Below are positions 16,444-25,563 of a DNA stretch of 64,000 nucleotides, piece after piece. Within the stretch, counting starts at the first letter, position 1. Each line of letters opens with the position of its first letter. The notes beneath the pieces were generated by a model. It was not told the DNA's origin and ran no database searches. It worked only from the letters and a program-made list of their open reading frames with translations. Origin of the DNA: Sphingomonas sp. PAMC26645 (GTDB taxonomy: Bacteria; Pseudomonadota; Alphaproteobacteria; Sphingomonadales; Sphingomonadaceae); NCBI RefSeq assembly GCF_004795835.1, contig NZ_CP039249.1, positions 3,075,001 to 3,139,000 on the forward strand, read 5' to 3'. The position numbers and the translations under genes were made by a program.

Positions 16444-17805
16444 ATGATTGTAGATGATGAAGACCGGTTCGGCTCGGCGCAATTGAGGAAGCGCATCCGG
16501 GCAATCTGCGGCAACCTGGACATCGGAAACGGCACGCCGGTCGCGGACGCTCTTTGGTCCGCACTGAACCTGGATTTCCGCATTGGCGGCCGCATGGACG
16601 GAGCGGCTGTACTCAATGCGCTCACGGATGACGAAATCGACAACCTCGCGTGCGAGATGATGAGGATCTACGGAGAGAGGGACTCGGAGTGCACGTTGCC
16701 CCTCGGCACGATCATGGCTTCCGACCAGGTAGGCGACGTCCGATTCGGACACGAGCGCTGGCTGCTAGACGCGGGCAGACCCGGACTTCATGCCATGGCG
16801 GACATACGCCGTGATGCCCACGGTCCGAACTTCGAGTTGCTGCGATCACACATCACCCGTTTGACCAGCAACCTCCCTTGCGATCGCCTCGGCCTCCCGT
16901 CGCCCGTGTTCATCGTCGACACGAACGAACGTCACCTCCTGCACTTCCGCCCGTGCATCGAAGCCGGCGGCGTTGTGCTTCAGCGCTGGACGAACTGCAC
17001 CGACGCTCCGCGGTTCGCTGCAGCATCGCCGACGCAAATCCTCGAGTTCGCCGAATCTATCGTTGCCGACATGCAAGCGCTTTGGGATCGGCGCGAGGCT
17101 ATCGCCGCCCGTGCGGAGGCGGTTCGCGCGATCGCGGAAGCCGTCGCCGCCGAGCATGGCGTCGAAGTTCTGCTCGTTGCGGTGGATCTCAGCCAACAGC
17201 GGGATAGTGCTAGGGTCGATATGGAAGTGCACTATCTTGCAATAGACGAAGCGATGCGAGTTGGTCCGGTCCTTGGCTTTTTCCCCGGTGAGGATGACTA
17301 CACGGCGGAGTTCCATCAGGTGCCGACCGGTGTATCACACCGCTCCGGCGAACTCGCGAAGCTCCACCAGCTCGGGGCTGATGGGCGAATCGACGACATG
17401 GCGGCGGCGGTGGCGGCAGCCGCTCCCGGCGGCGCCAAGGCGGTGTTTGCGAAACTCGTGATCGATTATCAGGCGAGCTTCGAGATGTCGACCAGCAACA
17501 CGCCGATGTTCGTGACGCTGTACTGGCGCGACGGGACGATCAAGGCCGACATCTCGATGGCCGGCAAGCTGGAGTGGTACGGCACGAGACTTGAGATCTT
17601 CGGTCACTTTCTTCCGGAGACGGCTAGTGAGTCGCTGCCGGGACGGACTGTCGACTCCGTAGCGCTGCTTCCGTTTCCCTGCGCTTGCCGGATTGAGCGC
17701 GTAAGGGACCTCGTTGGGGGCACCCGTCTGGATCTGGCAATCGGGACCCGCCTCATCAACTTGACGACCGGGAGGATTTGGGACGAACCCGCCAGCGACC
17801 GCTGA
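16444..17805 (+). CDS. Hypothetical protein, 453 residues
   Basis: The ATG at 16444 follows a GGGGAAAC sequence. The product is a soluble protein without signal peptide or membrane helix; residues about 185-240 are Ala/Glu-rich and likely helical (WDRREAIAARAEAVRAIAEA). The region about 240-310 has a beta-rich pattern (EVLLVAVDLSQQRDSARVDM). I do not recognise the family. It stands alone on the plus strand between a decayed stretch and minus-strand hypothetical genes. The length and regular codon use argue that it is real. Confidence 0.75.
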   Translation: MIVDDEDRFGSAQLRKRIRAICGNLDIGNGTPVADALWSALNLDFRIGGRMDGAAVLNALTDDEIDNLACEMMRIYGERDSECTLPLGTIMASDQVGDVRFGHERWLLDAGRPGLHAMADIRRDAHGPNFELLRSHITRLTSNLPCDRLGLPSPVFIVDTNERHLLHFRPCIEAGGVVLQRWTNCTDAPRFAAASPTQILEFAESIVADMQALWDRREAIAARAEAVRAIAEAVAAEHGVEVLLVAVDLSQQRDSARVDMEVHYLAIDEAMRVGPVLGFFPGEDDYTAEFHQVPTGVSHRSGELAKLHQLGADGRIDDMAAAVAAAAPGGAKAVFAKLVIDYQASFEMSTSNTPMFVTLYWRDGTIKADISMAGKLEWYGTRLEIFGHFLPETASESLPGRTVDSVALLPFPCACRIERVRDLVGGTRLDLAIGTRLINLTTGRIWDEPASDR

Positions 17806-18001
17806 ACGTCAGCGACCTGGGACCGCCAAGCCCAGTTCGCCACGGCGGCTGCCGGTCGGGCGGGTATCCTTGGCGGCAAGACGCGCTGCTTCCCAAACGC
17901 CGCCGACATACGTTGAGGGCCTGCTGCTGCCGTGAAGGAGAACGCGCGCGCTTGAAGCGAGGCGCTGCGCAGGAATGCCTGTGGGAATCTCCGTGCCGTT
18001 C

Positions 18002-18514
18002 CTACCAGATGAGTTCGGTTGGATGATCGCGTCGAACCCTTCGTGCTCGCGTTTTACTGGGACTCTTTCCGTCGTCCGGCACCATCGCCTTTGCCGCTGC
18101 CGGCTGAGCGGAACGCCGCTCCCGCTTCGCGCGGCAACCTTGATGCGGCAGACCGAACATTTCCGATTCCCAAGATCCGGGGGCCATCGAGATCAACATG
18201 TCCTCCGAGATGGAGGTTGCAATGGAAAGAACTTTTGGGCCGAAGGTCAGGTACACGTCCATGACCACCTGGCCGTTCGAACTGCCCGACGTCACCGTAT
18301 TGACTGGACCACCTGAAAAACGAGACGTGATGATGGCTGACCAGCCTCTGCCCGGGTCAATCGTGCGAACCCGGGTTTCGCGGCCACCGGGCAGATCCAA
18401 CGGTTGCCAGCTGCCGTGTCGATGATCGTGATCGATGACCGCATCGCGGATGATCCGCGCACGATCGAGCCTCGTGAGAACCTTGCTGTTGGTGGCGTAG
18501 GTTGGCTTGGCCAT
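18002..18514 (-). CDS. Hypothetical protein, 170 residues
   Basis: ATG 18514 is preceded by GAGG at a normal distance. The first 125 residues look like a folded protein (KVLTRLDRARIIRDAVIDHD, then GWSAIITSRFSGG). The last 45 residues are Arg/Pro/Lys-rich and could reflect a frameshift near the 3' end. No family recognised. It belongs to the minus-strand hypothetical block and lies about 280 bases downstream of the next minus-strand gene. Confidence 0.6.
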   Translation of the reverse strand: MAKPTYATNSKVLTRLDRARIIRDAVIDHDHRHGSWQPLDLPGGRETRVRTIDPGRGWSAIITSRFSGGPVNTVTSGSSNGQVVMDVYLTFGPKVLSIATSISEDMLISMAPGSWESEMFGLPHQGCRAKRERRSAQPAAAKAMVPDDGKSPSKTRARRVRRDHPTELIW

Positions 18515-18792
18515 TTGGCATTCCTCATAAAAGTGAAGCTGTGGCTAGGATTGCGCCACGCGAAAGCGGCGGCAACGTAGGTGACGGGCCATTCGTCCTC
18601 GCGGCATCATCATCTTGAGCGTTCCGCGACGCATGTAAGGGTTCAAACGGTCGCAACCGATTTTGGGAATGGACACGCATCGAGCACTCCAGACGTGTCA
18701 CGCGCGGGCTATGTGGCTATCGACGGCAGCCCGCGCTCCGTGCATCCGCCGCTTTCACATTCACGGCTATCAACGGACCTCCCCGTGTTGCC

Positions 18793-19605
18793 TCAAGCCA
18801 GGCTTGCCGGACGGGAGCGGGCGCGGTTGTCGGGATCATACGGTTCACCCACGAGCAGCGCGAAGAGGTGCTGCGTCAGTTTCGGCGCGCCGTGCTTGTA
18901 AGCCATCCCGCCCCACGCGTCCCAGCGATCAAGCCTGATCGCCAGCCAGACGTGGAACCGATCCCGGCTGTCGAGGTCGCTGAAGGTCTGGCTCCACAGA
19001 GTGCGGTTGATCGGGATGACGCCACCGAGACCGGCGCCGATCAGGGCGACGCCAGGATGGCGTCCTATGTCCTGTCGGACGAAGCGGTATCGCAGGTTGG
19101 AGGCAAAATCCTCCACACGCTGCAACCAGGCCGAACGTTCCGGCTCCGACGTCTCGAGAGGCCACATGGTGCGGATGGCATCAAGCCCGATCGGAATCGC
19201 CCGGACATCTGAGGGTCTCGTCGATGCCAACATCACCAGGGCAGCGTGGCCCTCCGCCGTCAGGTTGTCGCCGAGCGCACCAGTACCTGTGAGCTCGAGA
19301 CCACGAAGCCACAGTCGGTAGAACAGTTGGAAATCCGACTCGCCCGCAAACAGGTCATGAACGCTTTCGGACACATGCACCGTGCGCCGATCGACCGCGG
19401 CGAGAACGGCGAGAACCCGCTCGAGGACCGGCTCCATGAACGCCGCCTGCTGCGGGCTCATGCCGAGACGAGACTGGAAGAACGCCTGCCGGACGGACCC
19501 CCACCGTCCGCCCTGCTCGTCTACCAACGGAGGCCCGAACCCTCCGTCAGCGTGGAGCCAGTAGCCCCATGGCAGCGCTGGGTTGCGCAACTGTTCGTAC
19601 GTCAC
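18793..19605 (-). CDS. Hypothetical protein, 270 residues
   Basis: The GTG start at 19605 overlaps the stop of the upstream frameshifted gene (GTGA at 19602-19605), with GAGG about 8 bases before it. The protein is soluble, Trp/Arg-rich and has no signal peptide (ALPWGYWLHADGGFGPPLVD near the start; FHVWLAIRLDRWDAWGGMAY near 230). Not recognised. Overlap with the gene upstream implies one operon and probably a joint role. Confidence 0.7.
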   Translation of the reverse strand: MTYEQLRNPALPWGYWLHADGGFGPPLVDEQGGRWGSVRQAFFQSRLGMSPQQAAFMEPVLERVLAVLAAVDRRTVHVSESVHDLFAGESDFQLFYRLWLRGLELTGTGALGDNLTAEGHAALVMLASTRPSDVRAIPIGLDAIRTMWPLETSEPERSAWLQRVEDFASNLRYRFVRQDIGRHPGVALIGAGLGGVIPINRTLWSQTFSDLDSRDRFHVWLAIRLDRWDAWGGMAYKHGAPKLTQHLFALLVGEPYDPDNRARSRPASLA

Positions 19606-20299
19606 GAGAGGTTCCTCGGATCGTACGCGTCGAGACCTTGGGCCGGACGATCGCCCCGACTTGCCGACGAAGGATCGCGGCCCTCGGCGATCGCATGCAG
19701 CTGCGCGGCCATCCAGGCGGTTTCTCGCGCAACGTAGGTCTCGTCACGATAGACGCGACCGTTCTCGATCGAGAGCTCCTTCCCTTGAAGGGAACCGGGC
19801 ACGAGGTCGTAGGAATGATTGCAGGAGAAGCCGAACCACCACAAATGGTTGGCAGCGCAGCAACTGCGGTCGCGGTCGCCGGATCACGTGCCCAAGCACC
19901 TCGCCGGTCGTGCACGTGACATACCGAAACCTCCGGTCGTCCATCCTCATCGCACATTTCCGCATAGTCGATGCCACCGTGAACCTCGATGACCGGATCG
20001 TGGGGAAGCGCGTCTTCGCTGAAGCCGAAGATAGGGTGGGTTGGACCCACGCCGACGAACCCGGAGAGTGCGCCATCCTCGCCGCGACGCATGATGCACG
20101 GCAGCCCCGTCGGTGCATCGAGCCACGACACCTTGTCGGCTTCTGCGGCCCAGGGTCCCGCGCCTCCCGGGTGGACGGATGGTACGCGGTAAATCTCCAG
20201 CGGGTCGATCTTCGTGCCGGCGATGGCGTAGTTACCCGGTTCGTCTCCGGTCGTGGAGACCGCGCTTACCGCACGGGTCGTCTTGGGTTTCTTGGACAT
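19602..20299 (-). pseudogene. Frameshifted hypothetical gene (GYVGV/WWFGF-type family)
   Basis: The N-terminal part starts at ATG 20299 with AAGGAG just upstream (an earlier in-frame ATG at 20347 has no ribosome site). It reads coherently through WLDAPTGLPCIMRRGEDGAL, FVGVGPTHPIFGF and VHGGIDYAEMCDEDGRPEVS. The coherent C-terminal part (WWFGFSCNHSYDLVPGSL, then AWMAAQLHAIAEGRDPSS) is in another frame, so a shift lies near 19850-19920. The two halves together look like a hypothetical family common on alphaproteobacterial plasmids and islands, with alternating GYVGV- and WWFGFDCxH-type motifs; function unknown. Either a real mutation or an assembly error; the downstream coupled gene is intact. 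Confidence 0.65.
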
Positions 20300-20521
20300 T
20301 TCAATCTCCTTCGTGCGAGTTTCGGCATCGTGATTGTTCGTGTTCATCGACCGTAGACCTCCGAGCGTTTGGGACGGCTTCAGACCAAGTCCGTCATCTG
20401 GTTGCGTTTTGGGGTCTGGTCACGGGGTCACATCAGTCAGATCAAACCAGTCCTTCCAAATAGAGAATATACAGCCTGTATGATCCAGATTCGGACAACC
20501 CGTCAAGAGAAAATATAATCT

Positions 20522-20893
20522 CTATCTGGACGACTTGGCGTTACACCTTTTTGTCGGTGCGGCGGACGGGGTGGGCATCCGACAGGAACGGGCAACCATC
20601 ACGGTCGCGTTTGGCACGGTCCGGTCGAAGGCGTGGAAACCGTCACGGCCGGCGGCGCATCCACATTCGATCCCAATGGATCGTTTCGTTTCCGCTCGGG
20701 CGCCAGTCCGCTGCATAACCTGTCCTGTCATTTTCCATGCTGCGCGGTCGACGATCCCCCAAACCTCAAGCCGATGCGACTCGGGCGTGTCCCCCCCTGC
20801 GAGGTTCGCACAGGACGCGTATCTGCACCTCGGTTCCTCCCGTATCTGACCTTGCAGCGTCTCCTCCACGAACCGCTTCCCTGCCGGCTTCAT
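20522..20893 (-). CDS. Doubtful small hypothetical ORF
   Basis: 123 residues beginning MKPAGKRFVEETLQGQIREE. The composition is less skewed than the opposite-strand ORF covering the same bases, but there is no good ribosome site and no recognisable domain. It could be noncoding. The flanking 20300-20521 segment is AT-rich with no gene seen. Confidence 0.3.
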   Translation of the reverse strand: MKPAGKRFVEETLQGQIREEPRCRYASCANLAGGDTPESHRLEVWGIVDRAAWKMTGQVMQRTGARAETKRSIGIECGCAAGRDGFHAFDRTVPNATVMVARSCRMPTPSAAPTKRCNAKSSR

Positions 20894-21193
20894 TGATATG
20901 GAGATGGCTCGATTAGTTTCAATGGTTCGAGAATAACAGATCTATAGCGAATTTGATGCCGTGTCTCGCGACGCCGCGGGCCGGAATTTGCCCTGTCTGC
21001 TTACCGCGACGCGGCATCGGCCATGGCCGGGCAGCGTCGGAGTCCGTCGTGCGGGACTGCAACGTGCCGCTCGAACTTGGCGAAACGACTCCGTCCAATA
21101 CCGCTGGGGAATCAACGAAACTGCGGGGGCCGCGTCGCGGCCATCTTGAAAGTGGCGAATGACTTGAGGAACGTCAGATAGGGGGAAAATGCC

Positions 21194-21616
21194 ATGTGGA
21201 CGATACCGGCAGGGAAGCCGCTTGAAACTCCGGAGATCCGAGCAGCCATCGCAAGGAGCGAGGAACTGGTCGACGATTACGATCCGACGGAAGTCACCAA
21301 CCTCGCCGCGAGCATGTGTGGACTCGAGGGGATGACGATTCGAGAACTGCAGCTGCGGTTCGCGCCGTTCATCATGCCCAAGGACTTCCACCACCTGCGT
21401 CTGACGAACCTGAACAGATGTCTGCCTTGGGGCGGGTTCTATTCCGATCCCCCCAGGGCTTTCACGCTGGTGCAGCTGTTGCAAGCCATCTCGATGGCGA
21501 TCGCCCGGGACGACGTTGCGGAAACGGGACCGGGCGTCTGGATCGAGACCGTTGCCCTGCCGATCAAGGACCCTGGCGTGCTGGAACTGGGGCTTCGCTT
21601 CGTTCCCTTGAACTAG
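21194..21616 (+). CDS. Hypothetical protein, 140 residues
   Basis: ATG 21194 follows GGGGGAAAA at a good distance. Small soluble protein with a hydrophobic, regular pattern (MTIRELQLRFAPFIMPKDFH, then FTLVQLLQAISMAIARDD). No signal peptide or known motif. The stop is 40 bases from the convergent end of the RNase H-like gene. Function unknown; composition and ribosome site make it a credible gene. Confidence 0.7.
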   Translation: MWTIPAGKPLETPEIRAAIARSEELVDDYDPTEVTNLAASMCGLEGMTIRELQLRFAPFIMPKDFHHLRLTNLNRCLPWGGFYSDPPRAFTLVQLLQAISMAIARDDVAETGPGVWIETVALPIKDPGVLELGLRFVPLN

Positions 21617-21656
21617 ATGCCTGGGACCGACGTGCCGGCGGTACCGACAAGAGCGC

Positions 21657-22232
21657 TTAATTGGGGGTAGCGGATCCCGCGGCGGCGAGAGAAACGCCGC
21701 CGACGATGGGCGTGGTCTGACCGGGCGAAGCTGCTGCCGTCGGTCCGGCTGGCACGGGGGCCGAGAGGCTCTGAGATCGTGCAGCCAACCGGCGGAGCGC
21801 ACGCCGCGAACCCACAGCCGAAGAGCCGACCGTGATCGGTGGCCTTACTAGAACCCACGTGACCGATGGCAGACGGGATGCGAGCGACAAACAGAGTGCT
21901 CGCTCGTTCGCTAATTTCACGCATGGGGAAGCGCCTGCGATCTGCGACCAGACGAACTTCGCAGCCAGCGTGATGACAACGTGGGTGGCGCCCATCCCGA
22001 TCGCGTGACGAAGCGCATACTGAACGGCTTCGTAAACAGCCCGATGATTCGTGCCGGTCTGGATAGCGGGCACGGGGAGGAACGCCGAGCCGTCATGCAC
22101 GACGGGCTGGGCAACACCCGGGTTAGGCGTACTCCCGCCGTCGCAGAAGAGTTTGAGTGCGAGGAAGGGCCGAGGAGGAACCGCCGCCGATGTCATCGGA
22201 GCCGAACTCTTCACTACAATTCCGAACGACAC
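21657..22232 (-). CDS. RNase HI-fold protein lacking most catalytic acids
   Basis: 191 residues from GTG 22232, with AAGGAG 7 bases upstream. Residues about 26-120 follow the RNase HI pattern: the first strand with FCDGGSTPNPG (catalytic Asp kept), the helix TNHRAVYEAVQYALRHA, and the strand ATHVVITLAAKFVWSQIAG. At the places of the second and third catalytic acids (Glu of the AEYxAL-type helix, Asp of the TDS-type strand) this protein has Val and Ala. The C-terminal 70 residues are Ala/Pro/Ser-rich. It may bind RNA/DNA hybrids or act as a scaffold rather than cut. It is inside the island-like block; the nearest upstream neighbour is the plus-strand integrase-like gene. Confidence 0.65.
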   Translation of the reverse strand: MSFGIVVKSSAPMTSAAVPPRPFLALKLFCDGGSTPNPGVAQPVVHDGSAFLPVPAIQTGTNHRAVYEAVQYALRHAIGMGATHVVITLAAKFVWSQIAGASPCVKLANERALCLSLASRLPSVTWVLVRPPITVGSSAVGSRRALRRLAARSQSLSAPVPAGPTAAASPGQTTPIVGGVSLAAAGSATPN

Positions 22233-22443
22233 CGGCTCTCTCCTTCAAACCCACGTGCGTGTAGCCAGCCAAACCTAAACGACAGGTTTCCCTCGGACAT
22301 GCAAATCCACCCGATCGGCGGTGCGGCAAACCGATCAGGTCACGACGATCGCTCGTGTCTCATCGCACGCACTGACGAAGTCGCGGCCCCGCGCCTGGGG
22401 CGAGGAGCACGCCTAAACAATTTTCGCGAAACAAGGTGATACC

Positions 22444-23412
22444 ATGAAGAACGACGCTCGCTACCCCGACCTGTCGGACGTCGACCCGCTGAAGTGGGCC
22501 GAGGTGCGACGCCGAGTGGAGGTACTGGATCGATACTCTGCTCTTCCGAACCCCAGCGCTGCGGATCGCGGCCGTTTTGGCGCAATGCTGGACCTGGGCT
22601 CACAACAGTTCGTCAATCTGAGTAAAGCCTGGGCGGCTGACCGCGACCCGCGCGCTCTGTCGCCAGGTGTGAGGAAGCGCGACATTCACGAAAGTCGTTC
22701 CCGCAGTGGCGGCGTGGATCCCGTGGCTCGTGAAATCGCGCGTGACGTCATAGGTATATCCGGCACGACTACATCGTTATCGGTCCTCTCGGACACAATT
22801 ACCGAGAGGTGCCTTGCTCGGGGCGTCGCCCCGCCTTCGCGCGGTACGGTCTGGCTCCTCATGGTCGAAGCGAAAGGCCGTGGCACCGGAATTAGCGGCG
22901 ACAGCATCATCATTGCGCAGGCCTTTCTCAAGCTACCTGTCGACACGGGGGCGATTGGCGGGCTCGTCTTCCCGAAGATCACCGTGGCCGTGGACTCATC
23001 GACGAGACGAATTCTAGCCTTGGAACTAAGCTACCCTGCTCTGCCGCCGGAACTGGGTCGAATGGCTGCAGTGCTGCGAAACGCGACATCAAGCATAATC
23101 GCTGACGAGACAGTCCGCACCGCGCTTTCCCAGCACCTTCCCGCGGGAAACTGGATCAGTGCCGTCTCCGCTACAAGCGCCCGGCATTCCCTGGCCGATC
23201 TCATGGGAAGGCGGATCGGACGGATCGAGATTGCCTACAAACCGCTCGCCGCCGATCCAACCTCCGTGATGCAGTCCCGCAGGGACCGTGCGCCGGATCG
23301 GTCGGAGGCCGAACAGGCCATTCGATTCGCGGTCGCCCGCCACAACCGCGACGTCGAGGCGGGCGAGGTCCGCCCCGTCAAAGCTGATTGCCGAGCAGTT
23401 CGAGAAGCGTAA
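22444..23412 (+). CDS. DDE-integrase-like protein A (apparently inactive)
   Basis: 322 residues; ATG 22444 has AAGGTG upstream. An N-terminal helical part (KWAEVRRRVEVLDRYSALPN) is followed by a segment like the core of Mu/IS481-type transposases: PKITVAVDSSTRRILALELS corresponds to the strand usually reading PWLTVAIDxxTRxIxGxxLS. The first catalytic Asp expected about 20 residues before it is not visible (IIIAQAFLKLPVD). It is a paralogue in layout of the minus-strand gene that meets it tail to tail and overlaps it by 35 bases (23378-23412). Function unknown; inactive transposase turned to another job, or decay. Confidence 0.6.
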   Translation: MKNDARYPDLSDVDPLKWAEVRRRVEVLDRYSALPNPSAADRGRFGAMLDLGSQQFVNLSKAWAADRDPRALSPGVRKRDIHESRSRSGGVDPVAREIARDVIGISGTTTSLSVLSDTITERCLARGVAPPSRGTVWLLMVEAKGRGTGISGDSIIIAQAFLKLPVDTGAIGGLVFPKITVAVDSSTRRILALELSYPALPPELGRMAAVLRNATSSIIADETVRTALSQHLPAGNWISAVSATSARHSLADLMGRRIGRIEIAYKPLAADPTSVMQSRRDRAPDRSEAEQAIRFAVARHNRDVEAGEVRPVKADCRAVREA

Positions 23413-24535
23413 CGAACTCTCCTGGCGCTTGTGGTTCCCCCACGACTGCCAGTTCGGCCCAAACCAGCGCGTTGTGCGCCGCCAGCGGAACCTCGAGCCG
23501 CGCCCTCGCATCGATTTCACTGAGCCCCAGCTTGGCCGGCGACGCTTCTTCCCGACCCTTGCCCGTACGCCCGGGTAGCATCTGAATGGCGTCGAGCTTG
23601 AGACCGATGTGTTCCCTGATGTACCGGCCGTAGGTCCCCTGCCCCACGACCTGCGGCACTCCACGGCCAATAGCGGCGACCAATTTTGCCGCTACGATCC
23701 GAATCTGGTCACTATCCTCGCCCGGCACGAGCTGCGATCTTTCGATTCTTGTCGCCCAGATACTACCCGGAAACGCATCTTCGGCGACGCGGTGCAGAGC
23801 GTCTCGCGCTGCTTCCGCATAGCCGGCAGCGCTGTTCGTAGTGTCACCGACGGCAAGCCCCAGTATCAGTCGCGTGCCCGCATCGATGATGACGAAGATG
23901 TCATGACGTCGGCCATCTGCCCGTCTCATGGAGGTTGCGCAGCAATCAAAAAGTATCTCGTGACCAGCCTGCTTCACTTCGCGAACCCTACGCAGTTCCC
24001 TCTCGACGAAAACTCGAAGGGTGTTCTTCTTGGGAAGATTTTCAGCCGGCAACCCGGATCTTTCCGCCAGGACCTGGACGAGCCTCGCCACGGAGACGCC
24101 CTCGTTGAAGCGCACCACGTCGGTCACCACGGCTTGTATGGCCGCGACGACTTCAGGCTTGAACCGCTCGCGTGACTGGGTGGCTACCGCGTATGTGCCG
24201 AGAGTACGCAGCGACCGTTCGTTCGGCCACGCGCGTGCCATCTGATAGAATCTGCCCAGCTTCACGCCAGCATCCGCCGCCGCCTTCTTGGCCGTCAGCC
24301 CCTCTTCGCCGGTGCAATATCGATCGAGCGCGCCGATGCGTTGCAAAGCCTTCGCCCGCCGCGCCGGCGGCATGTCCGTCCAGATCGCGACCTCGTCGCG
24401 CGGAACGCAACTACCGAAAATGTCGACAAGGCGCTCGTCGACTGGACCGGGGAGTTCAGGTCCGGTCGCAGAGGATCCGATCGCCAGCGCGATGGTCCCA
24501 CGCGTGGCATCGCTCACGTGATCTACTGCATCCAT
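23378..24535 (-). CDS. DDE-integrase-like protein B
   Basis: 385 residues from ATG 24535, chosen because GGAGGA lies 7 bases upstream; an earlier in-frame ATG at 24622 lacks a ribosome site. Residues about 40-95 hold a helical, HTH-like part (GLTAKKAAADAGVKLGRFYQ). A central RNase H-like core contains HEILFDCCATSM, with a candidate first Asp, and IFVIIDAGTRLILGLAVGD. The later part (LPGRTGKGREEASPAKLGLS) resembles the KGRVE-type motif near the catalytic Glu of Mu/TnsB-like transposases. The second Asp is not clear. It shares layout with the convergent gene at 22444-23412, suggesting a paired system. No terminal repeats seen. Confidence 0.6.
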   Translation of the reverse strand: MDAVDHVSDATRGTIALAIGSSATGPELPGPVDERLVDIFGSCVPRDEVAIWTDMPPARRAKALQRIGALDRYCTGEEGLTAKKAAADAGVKLGRFYQMARAWPNERSLRTLGTYAVATQSRERFKPEVVAAIQAVVTDVVRFNEGVSVARLVQVLAERSGLPAENLPKKNTLRVFVERELRRVREVKQAGHEILFDCCATSMRRADGRRHDIFVIIDAGTRLILGLAVGDTTNSAAGYAEAARDALHRVAEDAFPGSIWATRIERSQLVPGEDSDQIRIVAAKLVAAIGRGVPQVVGQGTYGRYIREHIGLKLDAIQMLPGRTGKGREEASPAKLGLSEIDARARLEVPLAAHNALVWAELAVVGEPQAPGEFVTLLELLGNQL

Positions 24536-25091
24536 GCACTGCTCCTCCACGTACTCGACGATCCGCTCTCGCGGAGGGCTATACCGAACGTAGCAAACCG
24601 TTGAAATAGAGATTACAAACAACTCCCCCTTTCAAGGCCGAGATGCGTGAACCGCCAAATCTCCTTTGACGCTGAAACCCGGCCTCTGTGACAAACGATG
24701 AAAGGGCTGTGCGGCAGCGGTCGAATGGAAGCGTCGATCTTCTGTCGTCGGTTAATCGCGAACGGTCCGCGCGCGATCCCCAAGCCAGCCGTGCTATTCC
24801 CGTTTTCCCGTGTATGGCGGGCGATTTCGAGAAAAGTAAATCGGGAACAGATTTTGGGAAAGTGGCGCTTAGATCGATGACTGCTTCATCTCACGACGCA
24901 GCTTTCCCATGCGGCCTTCGTTTGCGGGAAGGATCCGCTGCCCAACGGCGCAGTCTCGCGTGTATCAGTACCTTGGTCTAAATTGATGCTGTGGGCATTG
25001 AGGAGCGCGGCTTCGCCGAACACATGGGGGCAGACGCCATCGCGTTGGTGCTTGGCAGCGTCAGCGCGATTGGTCGGCGAAGGACATGGCT
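24536..25091. other. Intergenic stretch without a clear gene
   Basis: About 550 bases between the integrase-like gene and the lipoprotein pair. The only open frames are short and lack ribosome sites. The segment 24600-24660 is AT-rich and may contain the promoter of the integrase-like gene. Nothing else recognised. Confidence 0.5.
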
Positions 25092-25550
25092 TCAGGTAAC
25101 GATCCCGATCGCAGTGGCCGCGGCGTTGATCGCACCGCCGAGGCGGCCCCAGTTTTCGGTGTCGGCCTCAAAATCACGGGTGGCCGCCCCAATTCGTTCC
25201 AGCACGTCGGCCAGGGTCTTCGACGCAGCCGCGGCATCGCGCTCGTACATCTGGATCACGCGTTTAGAAAGGGCGTAGATTAACAACAAAATATTGTCCA
25301 TTGGGCCCTTTAAACACCCGGCAACTGTGTATTCTTTTGCTCTAACATGTGCCTGGAATTTCTTGTTCAAGGCGTCATACGCGGCGTGTAGCTTGTCTGT
25401 TAAAGCAGCAATCTTGTCAGCAGCTGCTTCCGAACCCAATGGTTCAGCCAAGGCAACAAACCGCTGTTGCGCCCTAATGCGATAGATCAGCGCCGTTTCA
25501 ATGAGTTCTTGTGGACTTTCCGGCACGTTTTCCGGCTCGTTCTCGTTCAT
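25092..25550 (-). CDS. Hypothetical helical protein next to lipoprotein gene
   Basis: 152 residues; ATG 25550 with GAGGAGAA upstream. The N-terminus is acidic (MNENEPENVPESPQEL), and the rest is helical, ending in LGGAINAAATAIGIV, a short hydrophobic tail that could insert in a membrane. No signal peptide. It starts 13 bases after the upstream lipoprotein gene, so the two form an operon and may form a complex. No family recognised. Confidence 0.7.
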   Translation of the reverse strand: MNENEPENVPESPQELIETALIYRIRAQQRFVALAEPLGSEAAADKIAALTDKLHAAYDALNKKFQAHVRAKEYTVAGCLKGPMDNILLLIYALSKRVIQMYERDAAAASKTLADVLERIGAATRDFEADTENWGRLGGAINAAATAIGIVT

Positions 25551-25563
25551 CAGGGTTCTCCTC

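Noticed and set aside
20535..20849. Plus-strand ORF opposite 20522-20893
   Set aside because: Poor composition and no ribosome site; the minus-strand frame is slightly better but also doubtful.
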